Shown: positions 17,501 through 24,845 of the stretch, one piece after another
Layout: the number at the start of each line of letters is the position of its first letter
Numbering within the stretch: position 1 is the first letter of the stretch
DNA from: Halanaerobium kushneri
GTDB lineage: Bacteria; Bacillota; Halanaerobiia; Halanaerobiales; Halanaerobiaceae
Assembly (NCBI RefSeq): GCF_900156285.1
Contig: NZ_FTNC01000004.1
Coordinates: 1-64,000, forward strand
Direction: 5' to 3'
Length of the DNA stretch: 64,000 nt
Notes under the pieces: generated by a model
The model's database searches: none
Told to the model about the DNA's origin: nothing
What the model saw: the letters and a program-made list of their open reading frames with translations, nothing else
Made by a program: the position numbers and the translations under genes

Positions 17501-18592
17501 ATGAAATTTTTAAATAGTAGATATAGTATATTTTTAATAATATTTGTTATTATAATAGCTATACTCTCGGTTCCAGTAACAGCTGCAGATATTGGGGGAA
17601 AGGCCAGTCTAATCAGTAATTTTACTTATCTTGATTCAGAACTGGATAATAATCTGACTGCAGAATTGGAGCTGGAATGGTTTTTACCCTATGATTTTCC
17701 TCTTAATATTCAGAACAGAGCTGTTATTTCTCTAGCAGAAGCGAGAGAAGATAACTTTGAGCTCTGGTTTAAAAAATTATATTTAAAAGAAAAGCTGGGT
17801 CCTTTTGATCTCAGCCTTGGTAGGCAGCCGATTTCCTGGTCTTATGGTGCTTTAATTAATCCCGTTGATTACAGTCTGGGAGCCGAAAATTTAGAGGAAG
17901 AAAGCAGAGCCAAATTTGTTGATGGTATAGAGTTATATTATCCTATTAATTGGGGAAGTGGTCTGACTTTTGTTGCTTCCAATCTTGAAAATCAAAAAGA
18001 CCATAAATGGGCTTTGAGAGGAAGAACCACTTTTAAAGGCTATGATTTAAGTCTCAGTTATGTTAACACCCCTGTAGAAGCTGCGGCGGATCTGGAGCGT
18101 TATGGTTTAACTGCGAAAGGTGATCTGGGTCCAGTTGGTATTTATGGGGCTTATGGTCTCTGGCAGAGTGATGAGATTGATTATAAAATTTATCAGCTTG
18201 GTACAGATTATAGTTATCATTATCTGGCCGGAAGTCAGCTCTATCTGCAGGCAGAATATTTAAGACTTGAAGGCTTGGAAGGAGATATTTCTGCTTTTGA
18301 CTTATTTAGCCTGGAATCATCAACAGCTGCAGCGAACAGTTCAGATATCAAAAGCAGTTTAGATTTTATTAACACTAATTTAAGTTATGAGATTGACGAA
18401 TTCTCCTCGATTGGAATAATGACTGTGAGTTATTTAGATGATGGCAGCACTTTATTTATTCCTAATTACAGTTACCTTTTTAGCAGCAACCTACTACTTG
18501 AACTGCGGGGCAGTCTTGCCGCCGGTAGTGAAGGAGAGATTTTGGGTGGAGATGCTAAAGGTCTAGAAATTAATTTAAGTTATACTTTTTAA
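17501..18592 (+). CDS. Outer-membrane beta-barrel protein (module 2)
   Basis: 363 residues. A signal peptide (ends near PVTAADIG) precedes a beta-rich body. The end GLEINLSYTF, with a terminal phenylalanine, is the usual barrel signature. LSLGRQPISWSYGALINPVD is shared with the barrel of module 1 (GKQRIAWGSGYFFNPTD). It is the last gene of the TetR-ABC-LolA-barrel unit. The likely role is accepting or releasing the LolA-bound cargo at the outer membrane. Its own function is not characterised. Confidence 0.78.
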   Translation: MKFLNSRYSIFLIIFVIIIAILSVPVTAADIGGKASLISNFTYLDSELDNNLTAELELEWFLPYDFPLNIQNRAVISLAEAREDNFELWFKKLYLKEKLGPFDLSLGRQPISWSYGALINPVDYSLGAENLEEESRAKFVDGIELYYPINWGSGLTFVASNLENQKDHKWALRGRTTFKGYDLSLSYVNTPVEAAADLERYGLTAKGDLGPVGIYGAYGLWQSDEIDYKIYQLGTDYSYHYLAGSQLYLQAEYLRLEGLEGDISAFDLFSLESSTAAANSSDIKSSLDFINTNLSYEIDEFSSIGIMTVSYLDDGSTLFIPNYSYLFSSNLLLELRGSLAAGSEGEILGGDAKGLEINLSYTF

Positions 18593-18630
18593 AAACGTAC
18601 ACGCACCGTGAACCTGTCAGTTTATGTCGG
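18593..18630 (+). repeat. 38-nt palindromic intergenic repeat, copy A
   Basis: This copy begins 1 bp after the stop codon of the module 2 barrel gene. It aligns without gaps to copies at 20694-20731 (minus), 28935-28972, 29072-29109 and 50593-50630. Shared positions include AAACnTAC, the central CCGTG, ACC and the TTTnTGTCG end. It shares ACCTGTCAGTTT with the copy at 28935. Confidence 0.65.
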
Positions 18631-18813
18631 TTAAAGTAGAAATTAATTTAATTGTTTTTGGCAAAATTTTTTCCTCCCTCTGTCAATTGGTCTAATTATG
18701 TTTTATAATAAAATAAAGAGGATAATTAAATCGAGATTTATTCGAGCAGCTAAATCTTTTTGGCTAATTCTTTGCTCAGATAATGAAGTCAAGCTGTTTA
18801 GGGGCTGATATTT

Positions 18814-19221
18814 ATGAAAAAGAAAGTTATTGATAAGATAATCAAAATTGCCAGAGAAAATAATGAAATTAAAGCTGTTTATCTTTTTGGCTCTCAGGCT
18901 AAGAATCAAGCCAGTGTAAATAGCGATATAGATATTGCGATACTTCTACAGGATAATTATACTGAAAAAAGTGGAGAAATTAAAGTTGAGATTTACGAAG
19001 AGTTAATTAAAGCTGGACTTGATAATATAGATTTAGTTATTTTAAACAAGGCATCAGCCCTTTTAAAATATGAAGTTGTAAAAGAAAATTATCTGCTCTA
19101 TAAAAAAGAAGATTTTGATGCAGCTTCCTATCAATCTCTAGCAATTAGAAAGTACCTTGATTTTGAGTATTATTTGAAAAAAAATCAGCAGAAGTTTAAG
19201 GAGAGAATTTTAAATGGTTAA
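18814..19221 (+). CDS. MNT-type minimal nucleotidyltransferase (MntA-like antitoxin)
   Basis: 135 residues of the MNT fold. VYLFGSQAKNQASVNSDIDI (about 25-44) holds the GSx(10)DxD metal and nucleotide motif, and a later NIDLVILNKA strand supplies the third acidic position. In known HepT-MntA pairs this enzyme AMPylates the HEPN RNase HepT and so neutralises it. It overlaps the HepT-like gene by 8 bp, the usual coupling of such pairs. Here the antitoxin comes first. Confidence 0.85.
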   Translation: MKKKVIDKIIKIARENNEIKAVYLFGSQAKNQASVNSDIDIAILLQDNYTEKSGEIKVEIYEELIKAGLDNIDLVILNKASALLKYEVVKENYLLYKKEDFDAASYQSLAIRKYLDFEYYLKKNQQKFKERILNG

Positions 19222-19630
19222 AAAAGAGATAATTTTGGAAAGATCTCAAAAGTGTAATGAATATCTTAAACAGCTGGGAAAAATAGTAAAAGATATAGAA
19301 TTTAAAGAATTTAATAATAATCCACTTCTGTATGGAAGTGCCGAAAGATTTTTGCATCTATCAATTGAAGCATTAATTGATATTGGGAATCATATAGTTT
19401 CAGATGATGACCTGGGTAGGGTTAATGTTTATAAAGATATTGCTGTAATTTTGGCAGAAAATAATTATCTAAATGAAGAGGAAAAAGAGCTATTTATTCG
19501 TATAATTGCTTTTAGAAATATCTTAGTTCATGACTATATGGATTTAGATAGAAATGTAATTTTTAATTTATTAAAAAATAATTTAAATGATATTCGAGGA
19601 CTTTTGAAATCATATTTGAATTTAGTTTGA
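19214..19630 (+). CDS. HepT-like HEPN RNase toxin (DUF86)
   Basis: 138 residues, all-helical. The HEPN catalytic motif RNILVH is at residues 101-106 (R-x4-H), followed by DYMDLD. The upstream stretch SIEALIDIGNHIV is typical of the DUF86/HepT family. Members are metal-independent RNases that attack tRNA or mRNA and are silenced by the partner nucleotidyltransferase. AAGGAG precedes ATG 19214, which lies inside the MNT gene. Both catalytic residues are present, so this pair should be functional. Confidence 0.85.
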   Translation: MVKKEIILERSQKCNEYLKQLGKIVKDIEFKEFNNNPLLYGSAERFLHLSIEALIDIGNHIVSDDDLGRVNVYKDIAVILAENNYLNEEEKELFIRIIAFRNILVHDYMDLDRNVIFNLLKNNLNDIRGLLKSYLNLV

Positions 19631-19677
19631 TTTAGCTTCGGAAAGAATTTATTTCTATATTAAAAGAGGTGAAAAAA

Positions 19678-19983
19678 ATGAAAAAACTTTATCGTTCTCG
19701 CGAAAACAGAAAGGTCGGAGGAGTCTGTGGTGGAATAGCAGAATACTTTGGTTTTGATCCAACTCTGGTTCGTTTGGGAGCAATTGTTCTGATTTTTATC
19801 TGGGGTGCAGGTCTTTTGGCCTATATTGTGGCCTGGGCCATCATTCCCGAAAGACCAGCTCACATCGATGTTGAATATGATGTCAGCTCAGAGCCAGTAC
19901 ACAAAGACCAGCAGCAGGATAAAAGTGAGGCTGATCAGAATAACGGCACTCATGATGATGATCCAAAATACTATGATATTTAG
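19678..19983 (+). CDS. PspC-domain membrane protein
   Basis: About 101 residues. KLYRSRENRKVGGVCGGIAEYFGFDP and LVRLGAIVLIF form the PspC domain, with one membrane helix (about 38-60) and the typical AWAIIPERP end. A short hydrophilic Asp/His-rich tail follows. PspC proteins sense or relieve envelope stress. I use ATG 19678, with AGAGG 10 bp upstream, rather than the upstream GTG 19669 that would overlap the ribosome-binding site. A terminator follows. Confidence 0.88.
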   Translation: MKKLYRSRENRKVGGVCGGIAEYFGFDPTLVRLGAIVLIFIWGAGLLAYIVAWAIIPERPAHIDVEYDVSSEPVHKDQQQDKSEADQNNGTHDDDPKYYDI

Positions 19984-19991
19984 CAGCAAAA

Positions 19992-20018
19992 AACTCCAGC
20001 TTAGCGGCTGGAGTTTTC
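19992..20018. terminator. Rho-independent terminator, probably used from the PspC side
   Basis: AACTCCAGC pairs with GCTGGAGTT around a short loop, with TTTT after it on the plus strand and an A run before it. The stem includes the last codons of the broken hepT on the minus strand. Confidence 0.7.
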
Positions 20019-20262
20019 GATATTTTTGAGGTGATTTTCAATTTTTCTAATGTATTTTTGGTAACTATTTATAGTCTTTTGAATATTTTTATAGACTATT
20101 TTATCATCAATTTCTTCATATTCATAGACAAGTCTGTTTCTCAATCCAGCAGAAGGTGCGATCTCTTCAGCAAACTTTTGATCTACGATCTGACTCTTCC
20201 AGCTGGCCCAGATATTCTATCATTTTATTTAATTTTCGGCGCACGATGAGTGGGTCTGTCAT
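20001..20262 (-). pseudogene. Broken HepT-like HEPN gene (internal deletion and frameshift)
   Basis: Reading the minus strand from ATG 20262 (AGAGGAG upstream) gives MTDPLIVRRKLNKMIEYLGQ, a normal HepT start, but the frame stops after about 31 codons. The other frame then resumes with FAEEIAPSAGLRNRLVYEYE and runs to TAA at 20001. Relative to a normal HepT of about 135-140 residues, roughly 50-60 central codons are missing. The catalytic motif reads RNRLVY, with Tyr in place of the essential His. So the gene is triply damaged: frameshift, deletion and active-site loss. It follows an intact MNT gene, overlapping by 38 bp. Confidence 0.75.
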
Positions 20263-20668
20263 TATTTTTGCTCCTCTCTAAAAAATCTTCAATAAATTTT
20301 TTATCAAGTTGATAAAAAATGAGGGCATCGTTATGTTCAGCAGCTGCCTTAACCTGGAAATTTTCAAAAAGATTTTCCTCAGACTGATAAAGTAATTTTC
20401 CCTCAGAAGCTACTTTAAATTTAATTAAGGGATCAGCGTGATTTAATAAAACCAGATCAACAGGTCGCAGGTCAAAGATTTTAGAAATAGAATAAAGCAC
20501 ATGATCCTGATTTTTCTTTAAAGAACTCTCTTTTTTCACTTTAACTGCCAGATCAATATCACTATTCTCATTAAAGTTTTCTTCTCCATATGAGCCAAAT
20601 AAGACAAGCAGTTGCAGCTCATAATTTTTAAGAATTTCCCTTATTTTATTAATTTTATCTTCTTCCAT
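20225..20668 (-). CDS. MNT-type nucleotidyltransferase (orphaned antitoxin)
   Basis: 147 residues from ATG 20668, chosen because a GGGGAG sits 8 bp upstream. LLVLFGSYGEENFNENSDID carries the GSx(10)DxD motif and LRPVDLVLLNHADPLIKFKV the third acidic strand. The protein appears complete. Its HepT partner, directly downstream, is a pseudogene, so this is an antitoxin without a working cognate toxin. It might cross-protect against the intact HepT at 19214. Confidence 0.82.
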   Translation of the reverse strand: MEEDKINKIREILKNYELQLLVLFGSYGEENFNENSDIDLAVKVKKESSLKKNQDHVLYSISKIFDLRPVDLVLLNHADPLIKFKVASEGKLLYQSEENLFENFQVKAAAEHNDALIFYQLDKKFIEDFLERSKNNDRPTHRAPKIK

Positions 20669-20693
20669 AAATACATCTCCCCCTCCGCATAAA

Positions 20694-20731
20694 ACGACAT
20701 AAATCGGGTGGTACACGGCATCTGTAAGTTT
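20694..20731 (-). repeat. 38-nt palindromic intergenic repeat, copy B
   Basis: Read on the minus strand this copy matches the copy at 50593-50630 at 31 of 38 positions, including the unbroken run TGCCGTGTACCACCCGA. It lies between the small gene after the helicase and the MNT gene, touching the last codon of the former. Confidence 0.75.
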
Positions 20732-20924
20732 AAAAATCACTTTCCGGAAAAATTTCGTGCAGCCGATTTTTGAAGTCAGCCGGAGCATAGTTCTGGTAAT
20801 TTTCCACAAGCTGCATCACTTCTTCTAACTGCTGATCACTGATTTCTCCCTTTTCATTGAGCCGGCGGTAGGCGTTGGCAAAAGAAAGTACAAGTTTTAG
20901 ATCTAGACTGTCCAGATTAGCCAT
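20730..20924 (-). CDS. Small protein of unknown function, coupled to the replicative helicase gene
   Basis: 64 residues, rich in acidic residues and predicted helical (SLDLKLVLSFANAYRRLNEK, then ISDQQLEEVMQLVENYQNY). Its ATG lies 8 bp inside the end of the helicase gene, so translation is probably coupled. I do not recognise the family. The even helix pattern and the overlap argue that it is real rather than a chance frame. It might be a small partner of the replication proteins, which is only an inference from position. Confidence 0.55.
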   Translation of the reverse strand: MANLDSLDLKLVLSFANAYRRLNEKGEISDQQLEEVMQLVENYQNYAPADFKNRLHEIFPESDF

Positions 20925-22299
20925 GAGGAATCGTTCCTTCCAGAGATAGATTTTCGGGATCAACAAAACGAATAAACTCTTCTTCAAAAAATAGTTTGAT
21001 TGAGCCTGTTTGACCGGTACGCTGTTTGGCGATAATAATATCTGTGTCACTTTCGGTACCTTCGGCTTCAGCCTCTTCGCGAGCCTTAGCAGAGGTGTGA
21101 GCATGACGGTAGAGGAAGATAACTCCATCGGCAACCTCTTCAATATTACCGGAATCTCTTAAATCAGAAAGCACAGGCCTTTTATCCTGGCGGCTGGTAA
21201 AACTACGAGAAATCTGAGAAATTAAAATTACCGGGATATCAAGTTCCGAAGCCAGGTTTCTCAGCTGCAGAACAATCTGACCGACTGCTCGCGAAGTGTT
21301 CTGAGCATGCTCTTCCGGCAGCTGAATCATCTGTAAGTAATCAATTACTGCCAGATCAAGCCCATCCATTTGAGCCTTAAACTTACGCAGTCGAGCTCTA
21401 ATTTGTGCAGTATTTAAACCACGCTCATCAGAAATCATTAAAGGAAGTTCGTGTAGATTATCAAGTGCTTTAGAAACCCGCTGATCTTCTTCATCATTGG
21501 TTTCCCCCTGGGTATACTTCCAGGCATTAACCTGTGATTCCTGAACAACCATTCTGTCTACAACCTCAGTTGCATCCATCTCCAGGGACATAATTGCTAC
21601 TTTTGCCTTTCGTTTAAGCACATTTTTAGCAATATTGATTGCAAAGGCTGTTTTACCCATTGAAGTGGAAGCAGCAATAACTGTCAGGTGACCCCGTTTA
21701 AACCCTCCTATTAAATTATCAAGAGAAATAAAACCGCTTCTAAGCCCCACATCAGCTTTTTTATGCTTGCGGTCCATATAGTTGGAAAATGACTCCATCA
21801 GGACCTCTTCCATATTATAGATGTGTTTTTCTAAGTCGTTACTTTCATTTGTTGCCTGAAAAATAATCTCCTGAGCCCGGGCTTGATAGTCATCAATAGT
21901 CAGATCGTTAGCCTCAGTCAGCTCCTTTAACTTATTGGAAGCCCTTTTTAAGAGTGAGCGCTGATAATCCTTTTTAATTAAATCAATAGTTGGATTCAGC
22001 TCATCAACTGTATTGAAACCTGAGGTCAGGCGTTCGATAATTTCTTCTGCTTCATCAACTGCGTTCTGGCTCTGTAAATCTATTAAAAGTTTTGTTCTCG
22101 AAATCTGGTTATCCTGCTGATACTGTTTTAAAAGCTGGTCAAAAATGATTTGAGCCTGGGGATCCAGAAAATGCTTAACCTCGAGCAGGTCAGCAACCTC
22201 ATCAATTTTATCAGGGTACTGCAGCAGGATGCCTAAAAGTTGATATTCATTTTTATTGTATCGGTCATCTTTGCGCTGGTTCTGTACTTCAACTGCCAT
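20917..22299 (-). CDS. dnaB: Replicative DNA helicase (DnaB family; DnaC in Bacillus naming)
   Basis: 460 residues. The N-terminal DnaB domain (NEYQLLGILLQYPDKIDEVA, about 18-110) and linker precede the RecA-like helicase domain. Walker A is ASTSMGKTAFAINIA (about 210) and Walker B is LAVIDYLQMI. The late segment LILISQISRS-type (PVILISQISRSFTSRQDKRP), SGNIEEVADGVIFLYR and KQRTGQTGSIKLFF completes the motif set. It is the hexameric fork helicase. It starts 2 bp after the loader gene, in the order DnaD-like, DnaI-like, helicase, as expected for a Firmicutes-type initiation set. Confidence 0.93.
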   Translation of the reverse strand: MAVEVQNQRKDDRYNKNEYQLLGILLQYPDKIDEVADLLEVKHFLDPQAQIIFDQLLKQYQQDNQISRTKLLIDLQSQNAVDEAEEIIERLTSGFNTVDELNPTIDLIKKDYQRSLLKRASNKLKELTEANDLTIDDYQARAQEIIFQATNESNDLEKHIYNMEEVLMESFSNYMDRKHKKADVGLRSGFISLDNLIGGFKRGHLTVIAASTSMGKTAFAINIAKNVLKRKAKVAIMSLEMDATEVVDRMVVQESQVNAWKYTQGETNDEEDQRVSKALDNLHELPLMISDERGLNTAQIRARLRKFKAQMDGLDLAVIDYLQMIQLPEEHAQNTSRAVGQIVLQLRNLASELDIPVILISQISRSFTSRQDKRPVLSDLRDSGNIEEVADGVIFLYRHAHTSAKAREEAEAEGTESDTDIIIAKQRTGQTGSIKLFFEEEFIRFVDPENLSLEGTIPHG

Positions 22300-22301
22300 A
22301 A

Positions 22302-23324
22302 TCAGGCCTCCTGTTGTTCTTCAATTTTTTTAACTCTAACATTACCTGCCAGTTCTAAATACTTGTTCATTTCTAAAAGTCTCTGAAAAATACGCTCTCC
22401 CATAACCGGAAAACGATTTTTTAAATTTTTAATAGAATAATTTGTTGATAAAATAATTGGTTTTTCCTCTCTATAGCGGCGATCTATAATTTGATAAAGG
22501 GTAGAAGAGGCAAACTCAGTTGCTTTTTCGGTACCCAGGTCATCAATTAATAATACCGGTATCTGCTGGACAGTACTTAAAATTTGCTTTTCATCAGTTT
22601 CAGGATTATTCTGATTGTAAGTGCTTCTAATCTGCTGTAAAAGATCAGAATAAACAATATAACGGAACTGAATTCCACGATCAATAAGAGCATTAGCAAT
22701 ACAGCCGAGAAGATATGACTTACCACTGCCAATAGGGCCTTCAATAATTAAGCCTCTACTGATTCCATCAGCATTATATTTCTGAACAAAAGAAGAGGCC
22801 AGACTGTAAATTTTCTGGGCATTTTCCCGGTAATTCATTCCGCTGTCTGTCATCAGATCAGTTTCATAATAGTTAAGATTTGCATTAGCGAAAGTTGCAT
22901 TCTGTAAATGACGGGGCAAATTACCATTCTGCTGTTTGCGCTGCCTTAAATCATTTTTGGCACAGCTGCAGATTAAATACTGATTATTTCGATAGATACG
23001 TCCGGTATCATGGCACTTCTCGCAGTCCCAGTCCGGTTCCTTATAATCAAGTGGTATATCATGTTTTTTTAAAAGTGCGTGGTAATGAGCTTCCAGACTC
23101 TCAATTTCCTTTTTTAATTCCGAAATTGAATTATCTTCAGGGTCTTCCTTATTAAAAAGACCAACTTTTAACATCTTATATTCGCGCTTAAGGGAATTTA
23201 AATAACTGTATGCCTGTTCAACATCAGGATACTCCCTGTGAATACGGTCTATTCTTTTTTCTGCTTCCATATATTTTTCTCTGGCCTTACCCTGATATTT
23301 ATTTGAATTAAACTGTAGTGGCAT
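22302..23324 (-). CDS. Helicase loader / primosomal AAA+ ATPase (DnaI/DnaC-like)
   Basis: About 340 residues from ATG 23324, where AAAGGGGA lies correctly upstream; the frame is open 33 bp further but without a ribosome-binding site. A coiled N-terminal part is followed by a cysteine cluster (CEKCHDTG... ICSCAKN, about 114-136), matching the zinc-binding domain of DnaI. The AAA+ domain has Walker A GPIGSGKSYLLG, Walker B VLLIDDLGTEK and sensor STNYSIKNL. DnaI loads the replicative helicase, which is encoded immediately downstream. Confidence 0.9.
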   Translation of the reverse strand: MPLQFNSNKYQGKAREKYMEAEKRIDRIHREYPDVEQAYSYLNSLKREYKMLKVGLFNKEDPEDNSISELKKEIESLEAHYHALLKKHDIPLDYKEPDWDCEKCHDTGRIYRNNQYLICSCAKNDLRQRKQQNGNLPRHLQNATFANANLNYYETDLMTDSGMNYRENAQKIYSLASSFVQKYNADGISRGLIIEGPIGSGKSYLLGCIANALIDRGIQFRYIVYSDLLQQIRSTYNQNNPETDEKQILSTVQQIPVLLIDDLGTEKATEFASSTLYQIIDRRYREEKPIILSTNYSIKNLKNRFPVMGERIFQRLLEMNKYLELAGNVRVKKIEEQQEA

Positions 23325-23338
23325 TTTTGATCCCCTTT

Positions 23339-23376
23339 CCAAATTTTGTTCAGGCACCGTTTACCAAGGTGAAAAA
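23339..23376. repeat. Possible diverged copy F of the palindromic repeat
   Basis: AGGCACCGTTTACC here resembles the AGGTGCCGTGTACC core of the repeat family, but the flanks do not align. It lies between the loader and DnaD-like genes. This may be a decayed copy or chance. Confidence 0.25.
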
Positions 23377-23414
23377 TTCCATCCATTTAAACGATAACTG
23401 CAAGTACACAAAAT

Positions 23415-24536
23415 TTACTCCTTGTATTTATCAAAATCTATAAAAAAGTCTTTCCATTTATAGCTGTCTTCATCATCTTTTTCGTTCTTCTTTTTATTTT
23501 TAGCTTTATCTTTTTTAGTTTTCTGCTTTTTAGCCCCAGAATCAGATTCAGCCTGATCTCTGCTGTCAGCCTCAGCTGCTTTGCCATCCATTTCTTTTTG
23601 CAGCCAGCGGCGAAAATCTGCCAGATTATTGATTCCAAGTTCCTTAATTGGGTTGATAAAATTATCTTCAACATATTTCAAAGAAGGCTGTCCATCTCTT
23701 TTGCGGCGGACTGCCTCTCTAATTGCAGCCAGTGCCAGTTCTTTACTTAAGGCCTGTTCCCCACTGAGCCAGTTCTGAAAAGTTTTCAGCTGAGCTGTAT
23801 TAGAAGAAAAGGATCTGATTCCATAGGCCCGGGCAAGTTCTTTGGTTTCGCGATGCAGCTTATCCTGCTGCTGCAGCTTTTCGTAGGTAGTGATTTCTTC
23901 CTGATACCAGCTGTCAATAATTGCCTTCAGATAAGCATAGGCTCCCTGAAGGTGGTCAGTTGCCCCCTGCCTCTTGAGCCACTTATCAACTCTACGCACC
24001 AGTTCTTTGAGCATTTTTGCTTCAAAATCATTAAGCCAGCTTTTTATTTCTTCTCGACGGTGAATATTTCTACTGGCTGGTGGGAGAAAAGAAATTAAAG
24101 CTGCCGCAATTTCATTTTTAGAGGCAGAATTACTGTTAATCAGCTGTTTTCTGATTTCCGCCCCAGCAGTAGAGCTCTCCTCTACCACCTTTTTATTTTC
24201 ATTCTTTTTTAGAACTGCTTCTAAATTTAGAAAACAGCGAAAAAAGTTATTCTCCTCAGCTGGTTTCTGGTTGATAACTCCAGTTCTGGCTAGCCCTTTG
24301 AGAGCAGATTTTAAAAATTCAATCTCCATCCCCAGAGCCCCAGCAGCCAGAGGGAGTTCAATTTCAATTTCGCTGGCTTCTTTGCGATGAGTGAGAAGAT
24401 AAAGCAAAACCTTTGTCTCACTGCCAGAAAACTGGCGCAGAAAACCTTTTTCGATTAAACTGTCACCTAAAGTTAAAAGCTGTCTGCTGTCAGCTTCACT
24501 TAGATCTAACGTTTTTTTATAGTAATTAGTATTCAT
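23415..24536 (-). CDS. DnaD-like replication initiation/primosome protein
   Basis: 373 residues. The N-terminal half looks like a winged-helix module (SGSETKVLLYLLTHRKEASEIEIELPLAAGALGM in pieces, about 40-75). The centre (about 150-250) is helical, with LNDFEAKMLKELVRRVDKWL. The C-terminal tail is very lysine-rich (KKQKTKKDKAKNKKKNEKDD, about 335-355) and ends in an aromatic stretch, WKDFFIDFDKYKE. DnaD proteins recruit loader and helicase to the origin or stalled forks. The assignment rests on domain look plus the helicase-loader operon; sequence motifs alone are weak. Confidence 0.7.
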   Translation of the reverse strand: MNTNYYKKTLDLSEADSRQLLTLGDSLIEKGFLRQFSGSETKVLLYLLTHRKEASEIEIELPLAAGALGMEIEFLKSALKGLARTGVINQKPAEENNFFRCFLNLEAVLKKNENKKVVEESSTAGAEIRKQLINSNSASKNEIAAALISFLPPASRNIHRREEIKSWLNDFEAKMLKELVRRVDKWLKRQGATDHLQGAYAYLKAIIDSWYQEEITTYEKLQQQDKLHRETKELARAYGIRSFSSNTAQLKTFQNWLSGEQALSKELALAAIREAVRRKRDGQPSLKYVEDNFINPIKELGINNLADFRRWLQKEMDGKAAEADSRDQAESDSGAKKQKTKKDKAKNKKKNEKDDEDSYKWKDFFIDFDKYKE

Positions 24537-24845
24537 TTTATCACCATTTGCCCTTCAAAAATTTAACACTTACATTTATTATATCAGATCTCAGAGATTT
24601 TTTAAGAAAAAATCCAATAAATTTATCAGCTGCAGTTAATAATTATATGTGTTATTTAGTTAAAATTCAACAGTCAGGCAGGAGACTTATCTTGACAGCA
24701 ACCACTGCATCTGCTAATATTAAACTGAAAAAAAGAGAATAGAGATATTATTGGCTGTTCAGCAGCTAAATTGCTGAAATAAGCCTGATATTTATTTTAA
24801 AAGAAATTTAATCTAATTTTGAAAAAAAAGAGAGGGAGATTATTT
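24537..24845. promoter_or_regulatory. Divergent intergenic region between the replication cluster and purB
   Basis: 309 bp without a credible gene. A TATAAT on the minus strand (24578-24583) could serve the DnaD-like operon. Towards purB, a hairpin with TTCAGCA (24758-24764) and TGCTGAA (24772-24778), flanked by GGCT/AGCC, lies in the likely leader. It has no T tract. I see no known riboswitch or PurR box. Confidence 0.35.

Noticed and set aside
20031-20249. Plus-strand frame over the broken HepT gene
   Set aside because: Its codons are the antisense of a recognisable HepT-like sequence on the minus strand; no ribosome-binding site or family match.
24548-24742. Plus-strand frame of 64 codons between the DnaD-like gene and purB
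   Set aside because: No ribosome-binding site, odd composition, and it covers the expected promoter region of both neighbours.
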